Shown: positions 1 to 6,303 of the stretch, one piece after another
How the letters are laid out: the number at the start of each line of letters is the position of its first letter
Numbering within the stretch: the stretch's first letter is position 1
NCBI RefSeq assembly: GCF_003752025.1
Contig: NZ_RJKR01000006.1
Span: forward strand, 717,466 to 781,465
DNA length: 64,000 nucleotides
Reading direction: 5' to 3'
From: Curtobacterium sp. PhB115
GTDB lineage: Bacteria; Actinomycetota; Actinomycetes; Actinomycetales; Microbacteriaceae
The notes under the pieces: model-generated
The model's database searches: none
Told to the model about the DNA's origin: nothing
Seen by the model: the letters and a program-made list of their open reading frames with translations, nothing else
Position numbers and translations under genes: made by a program

Positions 1-249
1 ATGCAGGTGCGGGTGTTCGGCCGCGAGGGCTCGGACAAGCGCATCCTGCTGCTGTTCTCGTCCGCCGACGCCTACACGGCGATGGTGCCGGACGAGAAGA
101 TCCGGCAGGTCATGGTCTACGACGGGCCGCGGCTCGAAGAGTTCCTGGCGGCCCACCTGGACATGCTCGAGGGCGTGTTCTTCGACATCGCGGGGCCGCA
201 CACGATGCAGGCGACGCCCGAGGACCTCTTGGCCGCATTGCGCGCCTAG
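1..249 (+). CDS. SseB-like protein, C-terminal part (5' cut by window)
   Basis: The reading frame is open from the first base to a TAG stop and encodes 82 residues. The Met at position 1 is probably internal, because the gene most likely begins before the window. The segment has the look of an SseB N-terminal-type domain: a strand ending in LLLFSS, then a helix, and a closing FDIAGPHTMQATPEDLLAAL resembling the family's hydrophobic-G-P-x-L-x-x-x-L ending. No catalytic motif is visible and the family has no established enzymatic role in actinobacteria. It converges on radA with 38 bp between the stop codons. Family assignment rests on pattern resemblance only and is tentative. Confidence 0.45.
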   Translation: MQVRVFGREGSDKRILLLFSSADAYTAMVPDEKIRQVMVYDGPRLEEFLAAHLDMLEGVFFDIAGPHTMQATPEDLLAALRA

Positions 250-287
250 GTACTCACCGTCGAGTCGGTTGCCGGTCGTCCTGCTCG

Positions 288-1649
288 TCAGAAGGCGCGG
301 TCGAGTTCGCGCTCGCGTGCCGACTGCGTCATGGAGAACGCCACCCGGAGCGCTTCGCGCAGGTGACCGGAGTCCGCCCCGAGGACGGTGGTGAACCCGA
401 GCCGTGATGCCTCGCTCACCCGCTGCTTCGTCCCCGTGGCCGGTCGGATCTCGCCGGCGAGGCTGATCTCGCCCACCGCCGCGAGCGTGTGCGGGTACGG
501 ACGATCGCGTGCCGCACTCGCCAGTGCCAGGGCGATCGCGAGGTCGGCCCCCGGCTCGGTCAACTTCATACCGCCGACCGTCGACACGTAGACGTCCGCA
601 TCGGAGAGCTTCAGCCCGGCACGCCGTTCGAGCACCGCGAGCAGCATCGCCACCCGTGAAGCGTCGACGCCGTTCACGACCCGGCGTGGCTGCGGCGCCG
701 AACTCGGGACGATGAGGGCCTGCACCTCGACCGGGAGCGCGCGACGCCCCTCGAGCGCCACGGTGACGCAGGTGCCGGACACCGGTGTCGCGTTCTTCGA
801 CATGAAGAGCCCGCTGGGGTCGGGGACCTCGTGGATGCCGTCGCCGCCCATGTCGAAGCAGCCGACCTCGTCCGTCGGGCCGAACCGGTTCTTCAGGGCG
901 CGGACGAAGCGCAGCGCGGTCTGTCGGTCGCCCTCGAAGTGGCAGACGACGTCGACCAGGTGCTCGAGCAGACGAGGACCCGCGATGGTGCCGTCCTTCG
1001 TGACGTGCCCGACGATGAGGACGGGGAGAGCCCGGTCCTTCGCGATGCGGATCAGGGTCGACGCGACCTCTCGCACCTGGGAGGTGCCACCGGCGATGCC
1101 GTCGATCGAGCTGGACGAGATGGTCTGCACGGAGTCCGCGATGAGCAGGTCGGGCTGGACCTGGTCGATCTGGCCGATGATGACACCGAGGTCCACCTCG
1201 CTCGCCAGGTAGAGGTCGTCGTGCATCGCTCCGGTGCGCTCGGCGCGGAGCCGGACCTGGTCGACGGACTCTTCCGCGCTGACGTAGAGCACGCGCTTGC
1301 CCGACGCCGCGGCGCGCGAGGCGACCTCGAGCAGCAGGGTGGACTTGCCGACACCGGGCTCACCGGAGAGCAGGACGGCAGCGCCGGGGACGACCCCGCC
1401 GCCCAGGACGCGGTCGAACTCGCCGATGCCGGTCTGCCAGCGCTGCACCGAGGTGCCACGGGCTTCGGTGATCGGACGTGCCGCCCGGGCGCCCGTGACC
1501 GCCACGGCTGCGGTGCCGCGCGTGCTCGCGGAGGCAGCGGACGAGTCCTCGACCGAGCCCCACGTCTGGCACTCGCCGCACCGGCCGACCCACTTGACGC
1601 TGGTCCAGCCGCACTCGGTGCAGCGGTAGAGGGATTGCGGGCGCGCCAT
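288..1649 (-). CDS. radA: DNA repair protein RadA (Sms)
   Basis: RadA is a RecA-like ATPase that helps process recombination intermediates and branch migration during DNA repair. The protein begins MARPQSLYRC and carries an N-terminal four-cysteine zinc finger (CTEC and CGEC), a Walker A motif GEPGVGKST near residue 96, the RadA-specific KNRFG motif, and a C-terminal Lon-protease-like domain. The 453-residue length is normal. An in-frame ATG ten codons upstream (1679) would add MSAARPSLDD and overlap the upstream gene by 20 bp. Neither start has a clear Shine-Dalgarno sequence. The chosen start matches the usual beginning of RadA and leaves a 10-bp gap after the hydrolase gene. Confidence 0.95.
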   Translation of the reverse strand: MARPQSLYRCTECGWTSVKWVGRCGECQTWGSVEDSSAASASTRGTAAVAVTGARAARPITEARGTSVQRWQTGIGEFDRVLGGGVVPGAAVLLSGEPGVGKSTLLLEVASRAAASGKRVLYVSAEESVDQVRLRAERTGAMHDDLYLASEVDLGVIIGQIDQVQPDLLIADSVQTISSSSIDGIAGGTSQVREVASTLIRIAKDRALPVLIVGHVTKDGTIAGPRLLEHLVDVVCHFEGDRQTALRFVRALKNRFGPTDEVGCFDMGGDGIHEVPDPSGLFMSKNATPVSGTCVTVALEGRRALPVEVQALIVPSSAPQPRRVVNGVDASRVAMLLAVLERRAGLKLSDADVYVSTVGGMKLTEPGADLAIALALASAARDRPYPHTLAAVGEISLAGEIRPATGTKQRVSEASRLGFTTVLGADSGHLREALRVAFSMTQSARERELDRAF

Positions 1650-1659
1650 GTCGTCGAGG

Positions 1660-2625
1660 CTAGGCCGTGCCGCCGACATCGCCGGAGCGGTGCACCGGCT
1701 CGTCGGGCAGGGCGATCGAACCGGTCATGCGGTTCCGGAGCCGTCCCACCGGGCCCGGTCGTGACGCGTGGTCCAGCGCCTCGGCGCCGTCGGTGTCCTG
1801 CTCCGCGCGGGCGTTCGCCACGGCCCCGGCTTCACGCCCGAGCGTCTCGGCCTCGCGCACGGACAGGTAGTGCCGGATCGCGGCGACCGTGTCCACCCGG
1901 GCGTCGACCGCGGGTTCGAAGGCGCTCGCCCAGATCTCGTAGCCACGGTCGTTCGGGTGGAACAGGTCGCCGTAGCTGTTGAAGAACGTCCGCCGCAGAC
2001 CCACCCGCTTCGTGATGGTGTGCAGCGGTGCCACCGTGAGGCCGAACTCGTCGGCTACCCGGTGCACGATCTCGTTCGCCACGGCGACCTTGCGCTCACG
2101 GTCCGGCACGAACATGCACGGCAGCTCCGCCACCACGGCGTGCGACGGGACCGCGCCGTAGATCGCCCGGATGTTGCGCTCGAACTTGTCCGGGTCGAAG
2201 TCGGCGATGTCGTTCGCCCCGATCGAGACCGTGCAGATGTCGGGCGCGTAGTGCCGCAGCTTCGGTAGCTGATCCCGCTTCGCACCCCAGGTCGTCGAGC
2301 CCGAGACGCTGAGGTTCACCACCCGCACCGACTCGTGCGAGCGGTGCCGGATCCGACGTGCGAGCAGCCCGACGTACCCACGGGAGGGTGCCGTCGCGCC
2401 GACCCCCTGTGCTGCCGAGTCGCCGATCGCCACGTACAGGAGCTGTCCCTCGTGCTGCTGCCGCTCGTGCCACCAATCGGCGTGGATCGGCAGCATGTCG
2501 ACCACGCGTTGTGCGGCGGCGCGTTGGCCCTTGACGCCGGCGCGGGCACCGACGGCCGCGGCGCCGACGACGCCGAGGCCCCCGAGGACGGACGTCAGGA
2601 GTGCGATGAGCGTGCGGGACTTCAT
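1660..2625 (-). CDS. SGNH/GDSL-type esterase, membrane-anchored
   Basis: This 321-residue protein is a probable extracytoplasmic serine esterase or lipase-like hydrolase. It has an N-terminal hydrophobic segment (LIALLTSVLGGLGVVGAAAVGA) that would act as signal anchor, then the SGNH blocks in order: AIGDSAAQG with the nucleophile Ser, a central Gly/Ser block (SVSGSTTW), IGANDI with the block III Asn, and DLFHPNDRG with the catalytic Asp and His. The open frame continues 80 codons further upstream, but that extension runs antisense through the tRNA-Ser gene and looks non-coding, so the ATG at 2625 (MKSRTLIALL) was chosen. It lies just upstream of radA on the same strand. The substrate cannot be told from the sequence. 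Confidence 0.88.
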   Translation of the reverse strand: MKSRTLIALLTSVLGGLGVVGAAAVGARAGVKGQRAAAQRVVDMLPIHADWWHERQQHEGQLLYVAIGDSAAQGVGATAPSRGYVGLLARRIRHRSHESVRVVNLSVSGSTTWGAKRDQLPKLRHYAPDICTVSIGANDIADFDPDKFERNIRAIYGAVPSHAVVAELPCMFVPDRERKVAVANEIVHRVADEFGLTVAPLHTITKRVGLRRTFFNSYGDLFHPNDRGYEIWASAFEPAVDARVDTVAAIRHYLSVREAETLGREAGAVANARAEQDTDGAEALDHASRPGPVGRLRNRMTGSIALPDEPVHRSGDVGGTA

Positions 2626-2733
2626 GCCGAGGACGGTACGCCCGCTCGTCGAGTCCGCGACCTGGGTCGCCTGTGGGTGTGGGAAGAGCCCTGGGGGTGA
2701 CCGCCTGTGGAGGGGGAGGCGATCTCGGGTGGC

Positions 2734-2761
2734 GTGACGGGCCTCCCGGATCGTGTAAACT
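2734..2761 (+). promoter_or_regulatory. Probable promoter of tRNA-Ser
   Basis: GTGACG (2734-2739) and TAAACT (2756-2761) are separated by 16 bp and resemble -35 and -10 hexamers. The tRNA begins 7 bp after the -10 element, the usual distance to a transcription start. Confidence 0.55.
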
Positions 2762-2768
2762 CTCTCCC

Positions 2769-2858
2769 GGTACCGTGTCCGAGCGGCCGAAGGATCATGT
2801 CTCGAAAACATGTGTGGGGGCAACTCCACCGTGGGTTCAAATCCCACCGGTACCGCCA
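2769..2858 (+). tRNA. tRNA-Ser (anticodon CGA)
   Basis: A complete class II tRNA can be folded by hand. The acceptor stem pairs GGTACCG (2769-2775) with CGGTACC (2848-2854). The anticodon stem is CATGT/ACATG around loop CTCGAAA, giving anticodon CGA for serine codon UCG. A long variable arm (GTGG...CCAC) is typical of tRNA-Ser. The T arm is GTGGG-TTCAAAT-CCCAC. The discriminator is G2855 and the 3' CCA is encoded at 2856-2858. Confidence 0.97.
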
Positions 2859-2863
2859 AGATC

Positions 2864-2905
2864 AAGAGCCCCAGAGCCCCGTCATTACGGAACTCTGGGG
2901 TTCTT
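2864..2905 (+). terminator. Terminator of tRNA-Ser
   Basis: A hairpin begins six bases after the tRNA. CCCCAGAG (2869-2876) pairs with CTCTGGGG (2893-2900), and the stem extends outward through AAGAG and TTCTT with one G-T pair, for 13 bp in total around a 16-nt loop. It is followed by a T-rich stretch. Confidence 0.75.
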
Positions 2906-2934
2906 GCGGTTTACCCGCCTGGTTACGCCGGTAG

Positions 2935-3250
2935 CTGAGCTTCTCGTACCAGGACAAGCGGCCCGAGCTGCGCGTCGAGGGCGGGCTGGTCCGACCCCGC
3001 GTCGAGAAGCTCATCGTCGGTGGCGACCGCACGAAGCTCGTCGACGGGGTGCTCCGTCAGGTGTCGCTCGTCAATGACGTGTTCGGTCAGCAGGTGGGCG
3101 CCGTCCCCGTGACCGGCGCGCTCTGCTTCGTCGACGCTGACTGGCCCATGTTCGGCGGCTCGTTCCGCACTCGTGGCGTCGAAGTCCTCTGACCGAGAAG
3201 CTCGTGAAGCTGCTCGCCGCGGCGGACGGCCCGGTCGATGTTGCCCCGGT
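2935..3250 (+). pseudogene. Remnant of a NERD-domain (nuclease-related) gene
   Basis: From 2935 an ATG-less frame reads 85 codons to a TGA at 3190. Its pattern is the C-terminal half of actinobacterial NERD proteins: KRPELRVEGG, then DRTKLVDGVLRQV, then GALCFVDADWPMFGGSF and TRGVEVL. In intact relatives the next residue is usually Trp followed by a Pro-Lys-Leu segment. Here the Trp position is TGA, and after a one-base shift the family ending KLVKLLAAADGPVDV continues in another frame up to about 3240. The N-terminal half and any start codon are missing. The gene is therefore broken by 5' loss, a nonsense change and a frameshift. It sits directly after the tRNA-Ser terminator and abuts the toxin fragment that follows. 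Confidence 0.72.
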
Positions 3251-3601
3251 CGGAGCAAGGACGGCACATACCGGTCCGAGAACAGCGACAAGGCTCGTGT
3301 CGACGCCGCGCAGAAGGAAGCCCAAGGGCTCCAGGAAGTCGGCAAGAAGCTCGGCGCCGAAGTCGACACCACCAAGGTCAAGGCCAGCGTCGACGGGGTA
3401 CGCAACGGCCGCATCTACGATGGCCTGGTGAAGAAGCCCGACGGCACCTACGCCGGCATCGAGATCAAGAGCGGTACCGCGAGCCGGACCGCCGCGCAAC
3501 GGGCGTTCGACACCGCTGTCAGCCCCGACAACCCAGCCATCGCGACCCTCAACGGCAAGATCATCAAGATCACCGAGGTCATCGAGCAGAAAGTACCCTG
3601 A
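3173..3601 (+). CDS. Orphan polymorphic-toxin C-terminal domain, nuclease-like
   Basis: The convincing part starts near 3251 (RSKDGTYRSE...) and ends at 3601. It looks like the C-terminal toxin tip of a secreted polymorphic toxin. IYDGLV followed by GIEIKSG gives the spacing D...E-x-K of PD-(D/E)xK nucleases, which is what many contact-dependent and RHS/WXG toxin tips carry. The preceding residues (SDKARVDAAQKEAQGLQEVGKKLGAEV) are charged and helical. The only available start (GTG at 3173) lies inside the NERD remnant in another frame, has no Shine-Dalgarno site, and its first 26 codons look like shadow sequence. The trafficking and repeat domains of a full toxin are absent, so this is probably a cut-off toxin tip and may be silent. 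The next gene begins 5 bp later. Confidence 0.55.
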   Translation: MASKSSDREAREAARRGGRPGRCCPGRSKDGTYRSENSDKARVDAAQKEAQGLQEVGKKLGAEVDTTKVKASVDGVRNGRIYDGLVKKPDGTYAGIEIKSGTASRTAAQRAFDTAVSPDNPAIATLNGKIIKITEVIEQKVP

Positions 3602-3606
3602 GACCG

Positions 3607-4068
3607 ATGTTCGTCATGACCACCAACTCCGAGTTCGGCATGCGGCTGACGGACAGCTTCCGGCCCTACCGGGACCAGATCCGCTTCAACCTCGGCCAAC
3701 TCGACAACGGCGAGGCCTGGGCGTACCAGCTGTGGTTCGTTCCGGACAGCGCGGGTTGGCCCGACGCGCCCGGCTACTCGGACGCCGACTGGGACAGTCG
3801 GTACATCCAGGCCGGCGGCAGCGCCGACCGCATGAGCGTCGAGATCCAGCGTGTCGAGAACGGCGAGCTTCGCCACTACGTCATCGGCCGAGCGCACGAC
3901 CTCGACGAAGCGCTGACTGACGTGGTCAATGTCGCGGGCACCGACCACCCGGTTCATCCGGCTGAGGTGTTCGACGCCGACGAGGCGACTGAGATCTTCT
4001 TCCACTACTTCGGCGACAGCGGCACGGTGCCCGACGGGTACGTGCTGCGCCGCCTCGACTTGTCGTAG
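3607..4068 (+). CDS. Candidate immunity protein to the adjacent toxin domain
   Basis: This 153-residue acidic, soluble protein starts 5 bp after the toxin-domain stop. It has no signal peptide or membrane segment. It is rich in Asp, Glu and aromatic residues (DSRYIQAGG, EIFFHYFGDSG), and its ending VPDGYVLRRLDL resembles the small alpha/beta immunity proteins that follow toxin tips in actinobacterial cassettes. No named Imm family can be assigned with confidence. A second ATG lies three codons in (3616). Order, spacing and composition support an antitoxin-like role, but direct evidence is lacking. Unlike the NERD remnant, the frame is intact, as expected if the cell still gains from keeping it. 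Confidence 0.55.
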   Translation: MFVMTTNSEFGMRLTDSFRPYRDQIRFNLGQLDNGEAWAYQLWFVPDSAGWPDAPGYSDADWDSRYIQAGGSADRMSVEIQRVENGELRHYVIGRAHDLDEALTDVVNVAGTDHPVHPAEVFDADEATEIFFHYFGDSGTVPDGYVLRRLDLS

Positions 4069-4123
4069 CGGTCGAATCCTGCCGCGGCACCGGGCGGCAG
4101 CGCGACGGGCACCTGATCGGTCG

Positions 4124-4516
4124 TCAGCGCGAGGGACGGCGTTCGTCGCCGTGGACCTCGGGGCGGCCGTCGCCCAGGAACGTCGTCACGGTGACGGACC
4201 GCACCCGTGGTCGTAGCCGACGGGTCGTGCGGGCGAGGCCCACGAAGCCACCGCCGTACGACACGAGCGCAGTGGTCGTCCCGCTCGCGGGCATCGAGAC
4301 GGACGGCACCAGCGCGACGAGGGCGATGAGTGCCCCGACGGCCGGCCAGACGTGCCAGGCCTGGAGCAGCAGGCGCTCGCCGGCGTTCGTGCCCGGCGGG
4401 AACACGACGAGGGTCCGCGAGCTCCACATCGTCCGGCCCACGGGCCGGATCGTGTACCGGCCCCACAGGTGGGTCCCGTCGAGCAGCCGGCCGCGGACCG
4501 GCAGCACGCTGGTCAC
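4124..4516 (-). CDS. Small membrane protein of unknown function
   Basis: The 130-residue product has one strong hydrophobic segment (WHVWPAVGALIALVALVPSVSM) and a second weaker one (TTTALVSYGGGFVGLA), with a basic region between and after them. The GTG start overlaps the TGA stop of the upstream gene (GTGA, 4513-4516), so the two genes are probably translationally coupled. I do not recognise a family or any catalytic motif. It converges on the immunity-like gene with 55 bp between them. Confidence 0.6.
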   Translation of the reverse strand: MTSVLPVRGRLLDGTHLWGRYTIRPVGRTMWSSRTLVVFPPGTNAGERLLLQAWHVWPAVGALIALVALVPSVSMPASGTTTALVSYGGGFVGLARTTRRLRPRVRSVTVTTFLGDGRPEVHGDERRPSR

Positions 4517-4854
4517 CGCTTGGCTGGTGCGGGTTCGGCGCGGACCGGCTCGACGACATCGCGGTGCCGGACGGACGCCAGGCAGGGGAAGCAGACGAGG
4601 TCGCCTTCACGGACGTCGGCGGGCAACGGAGCCGGGAGGAGCTGGAACCGACCGTCGTCCTGACCGTCACCTCTGGTGACGACGTCCATCGTGGCGAGGG
4701 GAGCGGTGCTCCTCCGTCCGATCAGGCGCACCTGCTCGAGCACGGCGCAGGTCGGCAGGACCGCGTCCAGTTCCAGCAGCACGACACCGGTGCCCGGCCG
4801 CCGGACGCGGATGACCGACGCCACGGCGATATTCACGTCGCGGAGCGTCGGCAT
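4513..4854 (-). CDS. Protein of unknown function, coupled to membrane protein
   Basis: The product is about 113 residues (MPTLRDVNIAVASVIRV...). The start at 4854 was chosen because the longer open frame (to 5016) begins with arginine- and proline-rich sequence that overlaps bioY and looks non-coding. A GTG a few codons upstream is an alternative. The protein is predicted to be soluble, with alternating hydrophobic strands (GTGVVLLELDAVLPTCAVLEQVRLIG) and a segment DLVCFPCLASVRHRDVV containing two cysteines and a histidine. No known domain is recognised. It overlaps the next gene by 4 bp and the pair likely form a bicistronic unit. Confidence 0.5.
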   Translation of the reverse strand: MPTLRDVNIAVASVIRVRRPGTGVVLLELDAVLPTCAVLEQVRLIGRRSTAPLATMDVVTRGDGQDDGRFQLLPAPLPADVREGDLVCFPCLASVRHRDVVEPVRAEPAPAKR

Positions 4855-4957
4855 GATCGCAGTCAGTGTCACGATCACACGTTCGCGCGCGCCCACACGG
4901 TGCGGAAGGCTCCCTGACGGAACCCCTACGCCCGGAGCCGAAGTCCTGACGGAGTGC

Positions 4958-5551
4958 TCACCGGCGAGTGGCGGAGCGGACCGCCGCGGTCCACCCGAGA
5001 GAGATGACACCCGCACCGACGAGCGCCTTCACCGCGCCGCCGATCACGAACGGGTAGAGCCCGTACTCCAGGGTCTGCTGCAGGTCCAGTCCGAGCGACA
5101 CCGCGAGCCACCCCATGCCCGCGGCGAAGGTCACGACGGTGCCGAGTGTGAAGGACAGCGCGGCGTTCCGCAGTGGACGGTCGCCGAAGCGCTCGGCGAT
5201 CCAGCCGACGAGGGCGGCTGCAGCGACGAAGCCGACGACGTATCCGCCGGAGGGGCCGACGAGCACGCCGACACCGGCCGAGCCGGCCGCGAAGACCGGC
5301 AGACCGACGACGCCGAGCAGCGCGTAGACGAGCATCGACATGGCACCACGCCGCGCACCGAGGGCGCTGCCGACCAGCAGGACGGCCAGGGTCTGCCCGG
5401 TGATCGGGACGGGCCAGAGCGGGACGGACACCTGCGCGGCGCCGGCGGTGAGCAGCGCGCCGCCGAGGACGAGTGCGGTGCTGACGACCGCGGTGCGGGG
5501 GAGCAGGGCATCGGCGAGCGGGCGGTGCCGGGCGGGGGAGAGCGCAGTCAT
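4958..5551 (-). CDS. bioY: BioY, biotin-specific S component of ECF transporter
   Basis: BioY binds biotin in the membrane and imports it with or without an ECF energising module. The 197-residue protein has about six hydrophobic segments and the family hallmarks: AQVSVPLWPVPITGQTLAVLLVG near the N-terminus, GARRGAMSMLVYALLGVVGLPVF, and GPSGGYVVGFVAAAALVG. AAGGACC lies about 12 bp before the ATG. No bioM or bioN ATPase/permease genes flank it. It is the last gene of the carboxylase operon, 33 bp after the TetR gene. This placement makes sense because the carboxylase encoded upstream needs covalently bound biotin. Confidence 0.92.
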   Translation of the reverse strand: MTALSPARHRPLADALLPRTAVVSTALVLGGALLTAGAAQVSVPLWPVPITGQTLAVLLVGSALGARRGAMSMLVYALLGVVGLPVFAAGSAGVGVLVGPSGGYVVGFVAAAALVGWIAERFGDRPLRNAALSFTLGTVVTFAAGMGWLAVSLGLDLQQTLEYGLYPFVIGGAVKALVGAGVISLGWTAAVRSATRR

Positions 5552-5584
5552 GGAAGGTCCTTGAGCGGTGAGGGACAGCAGGGT

Positions 5585-6277
5585 TCAGACCGCGACGGTG
5601 GCGAGCAGCGCCTCGGCCTCGCGCCGGGCAGCGGCGACGGCGGCGGTGTCGAGGCCGCAGGCCCGCAGGCAGGTCGCGACGATGGCGTCGCGGTCGGCGT
5701 CCTGCACGGGGCCGGAACGGCGGAGCTGGATGACGGTCTCGGCCAGCTGGATGAGGACCACGCCGAGCCGCTGCTGGGTCACCGACGCGGCGACGTCGGG
5801 ATCGGCGGCGAGTGACCCGAGCCGACCGTAGGTGTCCTGCAGCTCGACCCGTTCGGCGCGGAACCCGTCGTAGCGCTCGCCCTGCACCTCGGGCAGCAGG
5901 TACAGCGTGCCGATGTTGTGCGGCGTGCGGGCGAGGGTGTCCACGTCGGCGACGACCAGTGCGGCGAGGGCACCGGCTGCCGAGGCCGTCTCCGGCACGA
6001 GCTGTTCGAGGCCGCGGACCAGCTCGAGGCTCGGCCGGACCGAGGTCGTCAGGAGCTCGACGAGCATGTCGTCCTTGCCGGCGAAGTGGTAGTACAGCGA
6101 GGCCTGGCGGATGCCGACCCGCTCCGCGATGGCTCGGGTCGAGGTGGCGCTGATGCCGTTCTCGACGAACAGGGCAGCCGCGGCGTCGAGGATCTGGTCG
6201 CGGGGGCTGAGCACCGAGTCGGCGTTCGGGACGGCCCTCGGACGGCCGGGGCGTGCGGGCCGGTCGTCGGAGGACAT
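5585..6277 (-). CDS. TetR-family transcriptional regulator
   Basis: A 230-residue one-component regulator. The N-terminal helix-turn-helix is clear: ILDAAAALFVENGISATSTRAIAERVGIRQASLYYHFAGKDDML. The C-terminal domain is helical and has no family-specific signature that I recognise. The ATG at 6277 was preferred to one 18 codons upstream, which would overlap the allophanate hydrolase stop. The gap to that stop is 26 bp, so the regulator is probably co-transcribed with the carboxylase operon and controls it. A perfect 8-bp-arm palindrome in the leader of the first gene of the operon (14957-14976) is a candidate binding site. The ligand could be guanidine, urea or a biotin-related signal, and the sequence does not decide. 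Confidence 0.88.
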   Translation of the reverse strand: MSSDDRPARPGRPRAVPNADSVLSPRDQILDAAAALFVENGISATSTRAIAERVGIRQASLYYHFAGKDDMLVELLTTSVRPSLELVRGLEQLVPETASAAGALAALVVADVDTLARTPHNIGTLYLLPEVQGERYDGFRAERVELQDTYGRLGSLAADPDVAASVTQQRLGVVLIQLAETVIQLRRSGPVQDADRDAIVATCLRACGLDTAAVAAARREAEALLATVAV

Positions 6278-6303
6278 GGCCCCATCCTGACAGCCGGCGT
6301 CCG

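Noticed and set aside
831-1982. Long plus-strand open frame opposite radA
   Set aside because: It is a by-product of high GC content, antisense to strongly conserved RadA motifs.
2626-2865. N-terminal extension of the SGNH hydrolase frame
   Set aside because: It runs antisense through the tRNA-Ser gene and its residues are Arg/Pro-rich without pattern. The ATG at 2625 gives a normal signal anchor.
2864-2905. Hairpin after tRNA-Ser as an integrase attachment site
   Set aside because: No second copy of the tRNA 3' end and no integrase gene are present in the window. It is better explained as a terminator.
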